Origin: Discostella pseudostelligera
Lineage: Eukaryota > Bacillariophyta > Thalassiosirophyceae > Thalassiosirales > Thalassiosiraceae
Assembly (NCBI GenBank): GCA_036940085.1
Contig: JALLBK010000560.1
Coordinates: 1-26,126, forward strand
Direction of reading: 5' to 3'
Length of the DNA: 26,126 bases
A program made the position numbers and the translations under genes. Within the stretch, counting starts at the first letter, position 1. Each line of letters begins with the position of its first letter. Shown here piece after piece: positions 1-10,620 of this stretch. Below the pieces are notes generated by a model. That model worked only from the letters and a program-made list of their open reading frames with translations. It had not been told where the DNA came from and did not search any database.

Positions 1-40
1 GTAATAGTATCGTCTCATTGTTTGAAGAATAAGATTGACA

Positions 41-3000
41 ATGAACTTCTCCAATGCCACTATTGCCGCGCTGTGGCTGACCATTGCCTCCCGCGCTGTC
101 GTCGATGCCTTCACGCCACCAGCCCAATGTCGTTCATCATCACAGAAATGTTCATCATCAATGTTGCCCATGCTACTAAAGAAAGACAAGTTCGATTCCA
201 TTCTATCCACCAAAATCAAAGATTTGGGATACGACGATCGCGGTGGCCGATTCTTTGAGATCTCTGCATCAGGCGAAGGCATGTCGACGGATGTGTCGGA
301 AGTTGGTATTGTTGCTACCATGAGCGTCGATGACGATGCAAAACTGCTATTAGAGTCCGATGAAACACCAACAACAATTGATATCCCACCAATGCCCAAG
401 GATGGTTTCATCGGTATGAACATCACGGGTGAAATTAATGGGGTCAAAATGACATCGTCCAAAGAAACAACCAAGCGTACTACAGAGAAGAGTGAATCTG
501 ATGTAGATGAAAACGATGACTCAACTGCCGAATTAGATCGCATAGTGCAAGACTACTCCAATACTATCAAACCGGGTACCAGCAGCAGCAGTGGCGGTGG
601 GCTTGCAGATAGAATTACCAACGCAGGCGCCGTCTCCGCAGCAGCCATGGCCACAGCTGCAGTCAACGCGGCTGTATCAATGAAATCATTAACAGCACCA
701 TCCGTGGAGAAATCGTACATATCCTTGGATTCAACATCGACTGTTACAGATGAAGATGGTCTTCCATTGGTGTATGACAAAGATTTGATTGAAAAGTATT
801 GGAAGAAGGAACGAGGTGCGCTCAATCAACGTTGGAGTTATTTTGTAGGCAAGGCAGTACCATTTTTTACCAAGTTGGTGACACTGTTCATCTCGGAGGG
901 TGAAATTAATGAACGACATATCCCAGGGTTGAGTCGACAGGCACGATTGGATTTGCAAGATCTTGGTCCTACCTTTATTAAGGCAGGTCAGATGATGTCC
1001 GTCCGACCAGATGTATTGCCACAAGCAACACTTGATGAATTGACGAAGTTGCAAGATTCATTCCATTTGATACACAAATTGCCGTCAAACAAATAGAAGA
1101 AGAGCTTGGCGGACCACTTGGACAATTCTTCACTTCCATATCCGAGGAACCCGTGGCAGCAGCAAGTCTAGCGCAGGTATATTTGGCAACGTTGAATGAT
1201 GGGAAGGATACACGTGTGGCAGTGAAAGTCCAACGGCCGAACATTCTATCCACGGTGTCGAAGGATTTATATGTGCTGCGTCGTGCCGCGGAGGTATTTC
1301 AAGGATTAGTTGAACGATTTGCACCGCAACAAAGGACGAATTATGTTGGTCTTTTGAATGAATGGGCGATTGGGTTCTACACTGAATTGGATTTTAGCAA
1401 TGTGAGTTGAGCTTACCTGCATCATTTGGTTCAACGTTATTTTTTCGTTCACTCAAACAATCATTCTTTACAACTCCGTTATAATAGGAGGCAAAGAATC
1501 AAGATAGACTTCGAACGTCACTTATCGATGCAGGAATTCAGGGCATAACAGTTCCTATGGTATACAAGGAACTGTGTACAAGAAGAGTTCTTGTGAGTGA
1601 ATGGATGGATGGCAAAAAACTGAGTGAATGTCCGCCAGATGAGATTGCAAAGGTTACGGCTGTTGCACAAGAAGCATTCCTCACGCAACTCTTTGGATTG
1701 GGATTTTTCCATGGTGAGTATTGGTTTTCAATGCAAAATGCGTCTTCGACATATTTATGTACCTAACCATGTGATATCTCTGTGCCTCTGGTGATCCGAC
1801 AGCCGATCCTCATCCAGGTTAGTGATGTTGATGTCTGCCTTACATTGATTGCTTTAACTGCGCAACTAACTTTGGGTTCCTTCGACCATACAGGAAACAT
1901 ATTGAAACTGAATCAGCCGACGCCTGAGGGCCATACCGTTGCTTTGCTCGATTGTGGTCTCATGGCTAGCATTGACAGAGAAGATCAAGATCACATGATA
2001 TCTGCAGTCATTCATCTTGCGAACAAAGACTACGCGTCACTCATTGACGACTTCATTAAGCTAAACATCCTACCGACTGACTGCGATCGAGCAGCGATCA
2101 TTCCATTGATGGACAAAGCATTGAGCCCGTATGTGAAAGGCGGCGGAGCGAAGAAGTACGAGGAGGAGCTTAAAAAGCTTTATGGAATGGAAGATGATAA
2201 CATGTCGTCGCAAGTTGGTGGCTTTCAAGCCATGACGCAAGACGCATTGACCGTACTGAATGATATCCCTTTTAGCATCCCGCCATACTTCGCCATCCTC
2301 GGTCGCGCTATCATCACACTGGAAGGTATTGCACTTATTGGAAATCCAAACTACGGAATCATCATGGAAAGTTACCCTTTCATTGCACGCAAGTTACTGG
2401 CTGAGGGCCGTCCGGAGATTCAGCAAGCGCTTCAGGAGGTCTTGTTTAGTGTTACTGATAGCGACTCTTCCAGTGGGCTGAAACTTAATCGTCTTCTAGC
2501 ACTACTCAATAATGCATCTGGCTCGGTAGGCACAAAGGAAGGAGCCGCGTTTGTTGATCTTGATGCAGTTCCCGAAGATGGATTGAGCTTGGGTGACGGA
2601 TTCAAATTGTTACTTTCGGATAATGCTCTGAGTCTGCGGAAACTGCTTGAGGAGGAGGTCGAAAACATTGCTGACATCTTCTTCAGACAAATAACCAGGA
2701 AGGGTATGACCGAGGCGGTCGTCACATTGACACCACCACGCCCTCCTACCTTGCCGTTCTTGGGTGATATTCTATCTCCACCAAAGGTTCAACTCGATGA
2801 TATTCCTTTACCTTTCTTACTTCCATCTGGTGATCGCAGCACTCCTTCCATATCAGTAATGACCGTCAATGAGTTCACTGACCTCATTGCACCCAAGCTT
2901 AGCCGCGATGAAGAAATCTACGCAATTAGTATCGCAGATGCAGCCGAGCAATTTGTTGGGCCGGATGCTGCTAAATTCCTTAGGGGTGATGGAGTCTTCA

Positions 3001-3299
3001 GTGTCCAGACAGCACAGTTGGTGTTGGCAGCTGCCACCACGGGGTTGCTTGGCAACGCTAATCTTTGGGGTGCACCTGCTGCACAGAACTCACTGAAATT
3101 TCTATCTGGTTTGTTGTCGAGACTAGACCGAAGTAGTAGTGGCGGTGGGCGTAAGAGCACAGAAGTGATACTTGCAGAAGCGACAAAAAAACTCTCGCCT
3201 AATGAGAAGGAGAGGCTCGATGAAATTGTAACTGAATTGACAAAAAGGATTGCGGAGAGAGTGCGGTCGCGTTTAGGCTCGAAAAGTTCCTCCTCGTAA
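41..3299 (+). CDS. Plastid-targeted ABC1/ADCK (UbiB-like) atypical kinase, four exons, with an apparent frameshift in exon 1
   Basis: Predicted ABC1K-family kinase-like ATPase; plastid members of this family act on plastoglobules in prenylquinone metabolism. Exons are 41-1401, 1488-1713, 1803-1817 and 1894-3299, with GT-AG introns. The N-terminus is a diatom plastid presequence: a hydrophobic signal peptide, then VDA|FTPP with predicted cleavage at A23|F24. Family motifs appear in order: KAGQ (about residue 314), AAASLAQVY (Ala-rich loop), VAVKVQRP (lysine), ELDFSNEAKNQ (glutamate), EWMDGKKL, HADPHPGN across the microexon, and LLDCGL in place of DFG. A long C-terminal extension of about 350 residues ends in a Ser run. 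Near 1058-1066 the frame breaks: LQDS is followed by PFDTQIAVKQIEEELG in another frame, and the exon sum is one base short of a multiple of three (about 1002 aa if repaired). The ATG at 41 is chosen because the signal peptide starts there. The family call is firm; which ABC1K clade is not resolved. Confidence 0.88.
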
Positions 3300-3514
3300 T
3301 CGAAGTAATATATTGTAACTTGTATTTTAGTCTAGGGCTCCCTCCCGTGCGTGTGAAGCAAATCGTAACTATTATGGTGAACGTTCACATTACTGCACAC
3401 GCTAGTGGCACCTACATTTTGATTGCGGTCTTCGCAGCCTTATGATATCGAAACAGACCGGTTACCTTCTGACCATTAATATGCTATCCATCCAAAATAT
3501 CACAACACCGAAAT

Positions 3515-4247
3515 TTAATACCTGTACGAACGATCCTGAGCTTGATCAGCTGCTTCCGACCCTACGACCGTCCCGTAGACAATAAGTGCGGTTACGATCA
3601 AGTAAGGACCCGAGTCAGAGAATTTTTCCCATGCCTGAGTAACGACGTGATCGAAAAAGGAATGGTAAGATCACCGTCAGGAGCAGGAGGCAGCGGGCAG
3701 CGACGGCAGTGGAAGTAGCAGAGGAAATAATTAGAATATTCAATTGAATTGTTTTGACTCTCATATTATATATTATGCAAAAAAATCACTTACCCGCTTA
3801 GGGAAGGTCTTCAACCAAGGCATCATTATTTGCTGCTCATAGGGTGACAGGTGGCGGGTGATCTGAGTAGTAAATAAGAAGTGGGTTGAGATAATCGAAC
3901 GCGTGATGAAATTGAAGTAGAAACCTTCATGAGCCCCCGTCCTGCACAACCCCCCCCCTAAACACCACCAAGCAATGACATTGAAGTCAAACTTCTCGTA
4001 GGAGTAATATCATTGCTCTTCACGCCCAATCCCCCCCCTCCCACTTTATCTCAGGCGTGCGTTAGGAAAAGATTCGCCAATACCAGCTCATCGCCCCCGC
4101 GTCCACCCAAAAGATAATAAATAATACAGGAGAAAAACTAACCTGTCCATCGTCTGGGCGAACTGCCTTCCACCACTTGGTCATGTGGGGGGAGACATCA
4201 TGCCTTGCCATGAGCATTCGAGATCTGGAGAATGCGGCGGACACCAT
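3515..4247 (-). CDS. QCR8: Cytochrome bc1 complex subunit 8-like (QCR8/UQCRQ), mitochondrial complex III, three exons
   Basis: Small subunit of the mitochondrial ubiquinol-cytochrome c reductase complex, which binds near the quinone sites of cytochrome b in the inner membrane. The gene is split into short exons: 4247-4143 (35 codons), 3862-3794 (23 codons) and 3634-3515 (39 codons plus stop). All junctions are phase 0 with donors GTTAGT and GTAAGT and AG acceptors, giving 97 aa. The middle exon encodes HLSPYEQQIMMPWLK, matching the family signature ALSPFQQKVM..LW recalled from plant QCR8. The last exon has W-E-K-F, a single membrane segment (about residues 69-87) and a charged tail ending RSYRY, as in the family. 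The length suits QCR8 (about 70-100 aa). It is tail-to-tail with the ABC1 kinase gene, and its upstream region has two CCACGTGG boxes. The splice model was made by eye; the frame also stays open upstream of the chosen ATG. Confidence 0.75.
3863..4142 (-). other. First intron of the QCR8-like gene, with C-rich tracts on the plus strand
   Basis: This 280-nt intron is the longest in the window. On the plus strand it has runs of nine C (3950-3958) and eight C (4031-4038), so the transcribed strand has G-runs. No further coding exon is needed, because the flanking exons join in phase and align through the family signature. No other feature is seen here. Confidence 0.6.
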
Positions 4248-4377
4248 GGTTGCTCTGTATTTTGTATTTTTGCTTTTGCGACGTCGGCGGCGGTGGCGGT
4301 GGGGTTGTGTCCTGTTGTGTCCGACTGTGTCCAACTCGCCGATTAAGAGACCCCCGACGCCAGCCAGACGAAAGTGT

Positions 4378-4416
4378 CCACGTGGAATTCTCTGTCTCAC
4401 TCGCGACTCCACGTGG
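4378..4416. promoter_or_regulatory. Pair of CCACGTGG G-box palindromes upstream of the QCR8-like gene
   Basis: Two identical 8-bp palindromes CCACGTGG lie at 4378-4385 and 4409-4416, 31 bp apart. They are 130-170 bp upstream of the QCR8-like start codon. CACGTG cores are known targets of bHLH and bZIP factors; that they work here is inference. The rest of the gap 4248-4586 holds a three-fold TGTGTCC repeat (about 4305-4332) and no gene. Confidence 0.4.
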
Positions 4417-4586
4417 CATTCATATTCCGCCTCAAAATGCAAACAGATGCAAACGTACGCATGACCAATGACCAGGGCTAAACAACCATCCATATGAAGA
4501 TTACAATATCATCATCAATGCACGGATGATTGTCGGTAGTCTCTGCAATATGAAAACAACTTTACTACAATACTACGTTTAAGACT

Positions 4587-7500
4587 TCATAGCAAAAAGA
4601 TCAAGCCAAGAACGATCGTCAAACGCATCCAACCATATGTGCCGATCCTTGCAGAACTACTTTCTATCACCCACCATCCAGTGAATGCAGAAGTAGTATT
4701 ATCACTGATGCTGCCTTTCAATGCACCGTGATTACTTTGTCCGTCTTTAGAGAAATTTCCCTGTGAGAAGTTGAATGTTTCATTTTGAAGCATCCCGTCG
4801 GCACCACTATTGCTACTACTCGGTGACGGAGAGAAATTGGTTTGTGAAAAGTTGAACGTTGGAGTAAGATTCGTCACTTCAGAATCGCTTTCAGTTGTTG
4901 GATTGAGATTCATCCCGTCAGCATCACTTTCAGTAATTGCCGGATTAAGATTCATCCCGTCAGCTCCACTTTCGGTACTAGAGGTAAGAATAACTCCAGT
5001 TCCATTTTTGAGTCCATTTTCTATACACCTGTGCGGTTCCACCCTAAAATAGAAATCAAGAGAGTTGGAACAAGTATTCAATTCCAAGCTTGTTCCACAC
5101 TCTCCAGTTCCCGTGCACAAATCACCAACTTGTACTAATGAAGGGAAACCAGTACACGGCATGATATTCGGAAAGGTTAGTGCGTATTCACAATCTGCGA
5201 GATCGAGTGGTTGTAGACAAAGATTGTTGCAAGGATCATCAGTCGTCAATATTTCCGTCACTGCATTTTGGTCATTGGTATCAATGTTAGTCACTTGTGT
5301 GGGCATTGTAGTAGGAAGCGTAGAATTGAGAGTAAATGTTGGTTGAGTGTCTTCCATGCACTCGCAAATCACTTCCGGGAAGCAAAATGAGCCCGACGGA
5401 CACGGCGCATCGTTATCATTGCAGGTTTGTGCAGTTGCACATGTAGATTGAAGTTCGTCTCTGCTCGTCGCACAGTAATTTTGAGGACTGCCACACGGAA
5501 TGGTTGTCGATGATAATGAAGATGATAATGATGATGGAATTGATGATGGACTGGGGTTGGCTGATGCAGTTGTGCGTGATGCACTTGTGCTCGGTGCAAT
5601 TGTGCTCAATTCTCCCGATGAAGCTTCTGCGCAAATAAGTTCAGAAAAACAAAACATTCCTCCGGGACACTCAGAATCACTACAGGTGGGAGCGGTATCA
5701 CACGTCAAAAGCAGCTCATTGAGGCTTGAAGCGCACTTCTTTTGATCAGTTGTTGTCGTATTATTGCCTTCGTCGCTTCCACTTGATGTCGACACCGGGG
5801 TAGGCGAAGATGTAGAAGTTGCCGGCATCAGTGATGTTTCCGTTGACGCCTGCGAGTCCGTGCAAAGAATATTTTGAAAGCAATTAGTCCCTTCCTCACA
5901 CATAGGATCTGCGTCATTGCATGTCTGTAACGTAAATGAGCAGGAAGACATGACCTCAGATAGACTAGTGGCGCAGTAGTTGTTTTCGTTTGCCAGTCGC
6001 TGCGCAATCTCATCTTCAGACAGTGTGCTTGATATTGGAGAAGAGGACGGCTCATTGGCCGATGGAGACATGGACATCCCTGCCTCATCGGTGTTTAATG
6101 AAGCAATTGTAGTTGGTGTATTGGAAAGTTGTGACAATGATGATGGTGGACTTGTCTCATCTGGGATAGGTGTGGGAACAGGCTCCGACGTAGCCTCCTT
6201 TATGCAAATGATATTAGACGAACAAATGTATCCGCTTGGACATGGTTGGTCTTGATTACACGGAATGACTGAAGATTCTTCCTCCTCCTCCTCGGAGCTG
6301 GAGATTGTTTCACTGCTCGAGACCGTAAATGAAGATTCCAATGTTTGAGGACTCGTCAAAGAGCTACTCGGAGACGTTGTTCCACTGGTCGTATCTCCTC
6401 CGCTCGGACTAACTGTGCCGTCTGTGATCCATTCACTTGCATCACACGCGGTAACACCAACCCAGCAAAATTCGGACGGATCGGGACACTTATGCAATGC
6501 AGCACCTTCAGAACAAAATGTCTCAGGAGAGCAGCGATCGGATGCATCCTGCCATGTTTTTCCACAAAATACGTGACTATTTGTCTGGAATGGACTAGGC
6601 GTTGGCACTAATGTCTCGGCAACTGATAATTCAGGCGTGATTGAGGATGCTGACTCCTTCGTCGTGGATAGTCCTTCAGTCACAACTGGCGTCGGCAATT
6701 CACTCATTGTTGGCATAGGTAATGTCGTCGGTAAGTCACTCGATGTTGGAATAGGTAGCGCACTCGGTGTTGGCATAGGTATCGCACTCGGTGCTGTTGT
6801 CAAGTGCCCAGGTATACTGCCCTCGGTAAGTAATTCATGATCTGATCCAAATATCTCTGTACCATTCACCGCCAAATACTGCTTAAAATCAACAATGTTA
6901 CAGCCCAGACTTGGGCTATCAAAGCAAGCTTGGCCCTCCGGACATTCAGTGTCTTCTCCCGATGGACAATGACTCGCTATTCTGCAATACTGTCCCGCAT
7001 CTTCCCATCCAACGCCACAAAATCGTAAATTGGTAGGACTCAAATACAGGGTAGGAGACATGGATGGGGCGAGACTCGTCGGTGTAACGGTGGGGAATAA
7101 ATCAGCTTCATATTTGCAGTCAGTGCCCGCAAAGCATGTTTTCCCTTCAGGACAATCACTATCCGCACCAGACGCACACCAATGATCGACGTTATCGCAA
7201 TTGCTTATGGCATCATTCCAATCCGTTCCGCAATAATTACTTCGTGCAGGATCGTCTGCGTCAAGTTTCGGAGAAGTTGAATTGCCTCCACTAATTGTTA
7301 CATTTCCAGGACCACCCATCATATCGACATAATTACAACCAGTGAGAAATGAAAAACAGGCTTGACCTTCAGGACATTCTGCATGATCTCCCGTCGGACA
7401 ATGGCTGTCTACACTGCAAGTTTCCATAGCTTCATTGTAGGTTGTACCACAAAATCGTGAATGCGATGGATCTTCGTGATTGTAAAGCGCGCCATGACCT

Positions 7501-7855
7501 AAGGTAGTATCACAACTCGTATCAGCCCAGCATGTTCCTCCTACAAAAGAAGTGTTGGGTGTGAAGCGGTGGACGTTAGACCAAGGTCACCAAAATTAAG
7601 GTATTGCATTCATATTAATAATAACATACCAGCAGTGCACTCATCATCAATGCCCGTGGGACATGGTTGATTAGACTCGCAATTCGACGAGGCATCACCC
7701 CAATCCAGGCCACAGAAATTCTTTGTTGCGTAGGCCAGTCTCGACACCGGAGAGATATTGTCGGCGATGATGAGGGTCGAAATCGACAGTAGGAGCGACG
7801 CCTTCCCTGACCTCGATCTCATTCGTCTTCGGTGACTTTTATTGTAGGCACTCAT
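4587..7855 (-). CDS. Large secreted Cys-rich modular protein with Ser/Thr/Pro linkers and GPI-like C-terminus
   Basis: Unrecognised surface protein of about 1059 aa. Exons are 7855-7630 and 7540-4587, with an 89-nt GTATGT-AG intron. The chosen ATG (7855) gives a signal peptide: a basic RRRMRSRSGK, a hydrophobic LLLSISTLII, and a probable cut after RLAYA. The next ATG upstream (8023) would add 56 residues and bury the signal. The body has eight modules and one half module of the form (F/Y)CG..W.DA...C....CPSG.D.ECP.G..CF..., separated by long Ser/Thr/Pro-rich linkers that are probably O-glycosylated. A separate Cys-rich domain follows (DPCNNLCLQPL...). After that comes an ADGMNLNP repeat with several NFS/NET glycosylation sequons. 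A short hydrophobic tail (LTIVLGLIFLL) at the very end suggests GPI anchoring. The later modules are degenerate. A cell-wall or extracellular-matrix role is inferred; the ligand is unknown. Confidence 0.72.
4897..4985 (-). repeat. Tandem repeat of 39-42 bp coding for ADGMNLNP-type units
   Basis: The plus-strand string TTCATCCCGTCAG occurs at about 4909 and again 42 bp later, and a weaker third copy lies next to them. It encodes ESGADGMNLNPAI, ESDADGMNLNPTT and a degenerate ESDSEVTNLTPTF. The unit is 13-14 residues, in frame, near the C-terminus of the Cys-rich surface protein. Confidence 0.65.
6698..6795 (-). repeat. Imperfect Pro/Ser/Thr linker repeat in the Cys-rich surface protein
   Basis: The plus-strand 12-mer GTTGGCATAGGT, or one mismatch from it, occurs at 6709, 6745 and 6769, with related sequence around it. 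It encodes alternating PMPT/PIPT and S(A/E/D)LP units. The spacing is 36 then 24 bp, so copies have probably been gained or lost by slippage in a flexible linker. Confidence 0.6.
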
Positions 7856-8473
7856 GATGTGGCTATGCTTGCTGGATATCTTCAATAATCTCGGAGGTGT
7901 TGGAGGTTCACCATAGGTGTGGTATGCCGGCGGCTGGTATGCATATGGTTTTGTGGGCGGGCAGCGGGCAGCGGCATCGGCCGTCGCCGTCGTCATCGTC
8001 GGCGTCTGATCGATCTCGTTCATCGATGCAGTGTTGTTGGATTCGCTTTGGATCGGCCTTCAAGATCGATGGTCACTTTGGCGAGTTCCTATGTAGAGTT
8101 TGTTTTTGTAGTCAAAGTAGATTCAAGTGCGAAAGTAGAACAGCCCCTCAACTGGTCATTTTATGCCTGTGTCTGAGGTCATCAATCTCCCTCCAAATCT
8201 TTTTGACAATGTGCCACGTGTAAGTTGTCTAGTCGAGTCAAAACGGCAGGCAGGAGACGAAGATTAGAGATCAAATAATAATCAATCCGACAGCCGGCTC
8301 AGAGATCAGAGAGGTAGGGTATCTAATGTTGTTATGATCCTGATGATGACGAATTGCTCGGATATCAGTTTTTGTACAATGATGTGAAGCGTGGATTCTC
8401 ATTTTGGCAAGCGTGCAGCTGCAACCTGCAACTGTATTAATGTCCATGAATTGCTCTCCGCAATGAAGTCGAA
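7856..8473. other. Intergenic gap with one CACGTG box
   Basis: This gap lies between the SPX-GDPD stop and the start of the Cys-rich surface protein. The frame of the latter is open up to 8023, so part of the gap may be its 5' leader or an N-terminal extension. A CACGTG palindrome sits at 8215-8220. No RNA gene or additional coding region is seen. Confidence 0.4.
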
Positions 8474-10308
8474 TTAAACAGGCCGTCCAGCAAAACTTCG
8501 AGGCAAATCAGTGTTGATGAATGAGACTCCACATTCCCTAACTAAACGTGTTGCAGTAACAATATCGTCTGGGTCTCCAAACTTAGTCCAAACACCCACT
8601 TGGTATTGCTTTGATAGGATGCGCATCGCCGCAATACCTTCCGGTTGCAGCATCTCAGGTTGATACTGAAGATACACCCCATCTAATGAAGGTTTGTCGT
8701 CACCATTCCTTAGCCAGGAATGCACTGGAGTAAAGTCGGTCACGATCACCTTCAACTCATATTGCTTCTTAGCTTCCTGAGCCACTGTAAGGAGGAGGAT
8801 GTCAGGATACTTGAGTTGAGTTTGCACACGTCTACCATCGTCATCTACAAAACTAAGGACGCTGTAGGGAGAGTCGCTCCGGCTGAGTATCATTTCAGAT
8901 TCAGCCTTAAGCAACGCGTCAAGCTCATCGAGCTCCAGTCGTAACTTATGCATAGTGTATGCATCAAACGACATGATCACTGCACATCTCTCGATGAGAT
9001 CAGGATGTCGACGAAACAATTGGATCAGAGCCGAGCAGGCCTCCTGATTACCAGGCTTGATTTCAATCACAAGCCGAGCGAAGCCTCCGATAGCTTTTGC
9101 AGATCTCAAGACATCAAGTAGCAACGGAGGTCTCGCTCCACTCTTGAATGTCAAACTGATAATTTCCTTCATAGTCAAGTCTCCAATTTTCTTATTGGAG
9201 CAAGCATTCGATGGATCAAGAGCAAGTCTGGAAAAATCTTGGTCATGCGCGAGGACTAACTTTTCGTCTTTTGTCAACGCAACATCACACTCGCAGAGAT
9301 GAATACCAGCCGACCATGCCGATTCAAACGCAGAAAGTGAATTTTCAAGTGGACGCTTTCCACCGGTATCCCGAGGACAATGGAAGCCTATGACACGATG
9401 GAGACAATTCCATAATGAGTGAAAACTAAAGCAGACTTCCAATACGGCAACGTTGAATATGCAAATTCATCTCACCTCGATGTGCCACAAGACTTGGTGT
9501 TTCATTAGGTGAAATTTTTGCAAGCATGTCTCGAAGCCAGGAGAGTTCACCAGCCCGCCGTTTAACATCAAAACTATCCTTAGTCGCAAGCGATGCCTTC
9601 TGCCGAATTGAATACATAATGCTATCCTCCTCCAGCTCGGTTTCCTCTTCATCCTTCATGGACAAGAATGAATCACGTAGTGTCTCGATGTGGCCTTCGA
9701 GGGTAGGGTATGCCATAAGTGGAGCTGAATACAGTTCTGGAAGAAGTGTCGAGGTCAACATGTCATCTCCTCGTGCGCTTGCGCCTTTGTCAAACTTCTT
9801 CACAAGCTTCCTCAACGCTTCGAAATTCATCGATGCCGCCGCATAGACCTTCTTCATGCTCGTGAACAAGTCTCTTGATCGACTTTCATCCATGGTAGAC
9901 ACATAAAACGAGACAGCCTCATCGAGTTTCAAACCACGATGATTTTGTTGCTCACCTCGACCTGATAGGCGAAACAAGTCATCAAATATTTGATCCCATA
10001 ATGCACGCACCCGATTTAAGTAGTCATCGGATGCAGACTGAAGAGATATCTGCCAATCGTCAGTAAATTGTTCCTGCGATTGGCCAATGCATTCGCGAAT
10101 GTCAGTGTAGGGAACGATGAAGGGCTCGCTACCAGTGTTGTACTCCTCATCACCCTCCAGGTAAAATTGTAAATGACGTCCTGACGGAGGCGGCACAAAG
10201 ATGCAAGGCATAAGTAGTGAGATGAGAACCGTACCATGCGAGACGAAACGGTCATGACTACCTCTCTATTAGCATACACCGCAACAACAACTCACCGAAT
10301 TTCACCAT
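8474..10308 (-). CDS. SPX-GDPD fusion: glycerophosphodiester phosphodiesterase with N-terminal phosphate-sensing domain
   Basis: Predicted to hydrolyse glycerophosphodiesters to glycerol-3-phosphate and an alcohol, under control of an SPX domain that binds inositol pyrophosphates and reports phosphate status. Exons are 10308-10296 (13 nt), 10180-9476 and 9387-8474, giving 543 aa. The tiny first exon supplies MVKFG, the usual SPX start, and continues RHLQFYLEG after splicing. The SPX basic helix KLVKKFDK is at 129-136. The GDPD domain begins with HRG (238-240, split across intron 2), then E254-N255, ECD (272-274) and HD (287-288), which match the family's catalytic and metal residues. VIEIKP and the final INTDLP segment also fit. 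Yeast Gde1 has SPX, ankyrin repeats and GDPD; no ankyrin region is visible here. The link to phosphate scavenging is known for the families; regulation in this organism is inferred. Confidence 0.85.
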
Positions 10309-10398
10309 CGTTGGCTGAAGTTGTTAATTTATGAATTATTGTGGTTGACAAACTAATGAAAATGGATGGCGAGAGATGATGAGAGCCCGAAATGATAT

Positions 10399-10620
10399 TC
10401 ATTCTTTCTCAATCTTACTCTCATTGGTCCGCATCTTGCTGATGCATCTCCTGAGGATTGAATGATGCTGAGAACGAGAGGCTGGCCAAGCGTCATGGTT
10501 GACAACACCACCAACTGGCTGGTTGGCGGTGGAGAGTGACGGTGGAAATGAAGGAATGTTGTGCGGCAGTGAGCCGAGGAGACGGTTGGACGAATCCTCT
10601 TGAATCTCAATCCTCGCCAT
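10399..10620 (-). CDS. Possible small protein of 73 aa, unknown
   Basis: An ATG in a good context (TTTAAAATGG) opens a 73-codon frame beginning MARIEIQEDSSNRLLGSLP and ending SKMRTNESKIEKE. I recognise no family. The middle is rich in Ser, Pro and Gln/His, and the C-terminus is charged and may be helical. It lies on the same strand as the SPX-GDPD gene and stops only 90 bp before that start codon. It could therefore be an independent small gene, an upstream ORF in a long GDPD leader, or chance. A second frame is also open across much of it, which lowers confidence. Confidence 0.3.
   Translation of the reverse strand: MARIEIQEDSSNRLLGSLPHNIPSFPPSLSTANQPVGGVVNHDAWPASRSQHHSILRRCISKMRTNESKIEKE

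Noticed and set aside
3950..4038. C-runs as a possible G-quadruplex regulator in the QCR8 intron
   Set aside because: There are only two long runs about 80 bp apart. A canonical four-tract quadruplex is not formed.
4177..4464. Plus-strand frame of 95 codons over the QCR8 start
   Set aside because: It has runs of Arg from a GGCGGTGGCGG stretch and no motif; the minus-strand exon here is part of a complete spliced gene.
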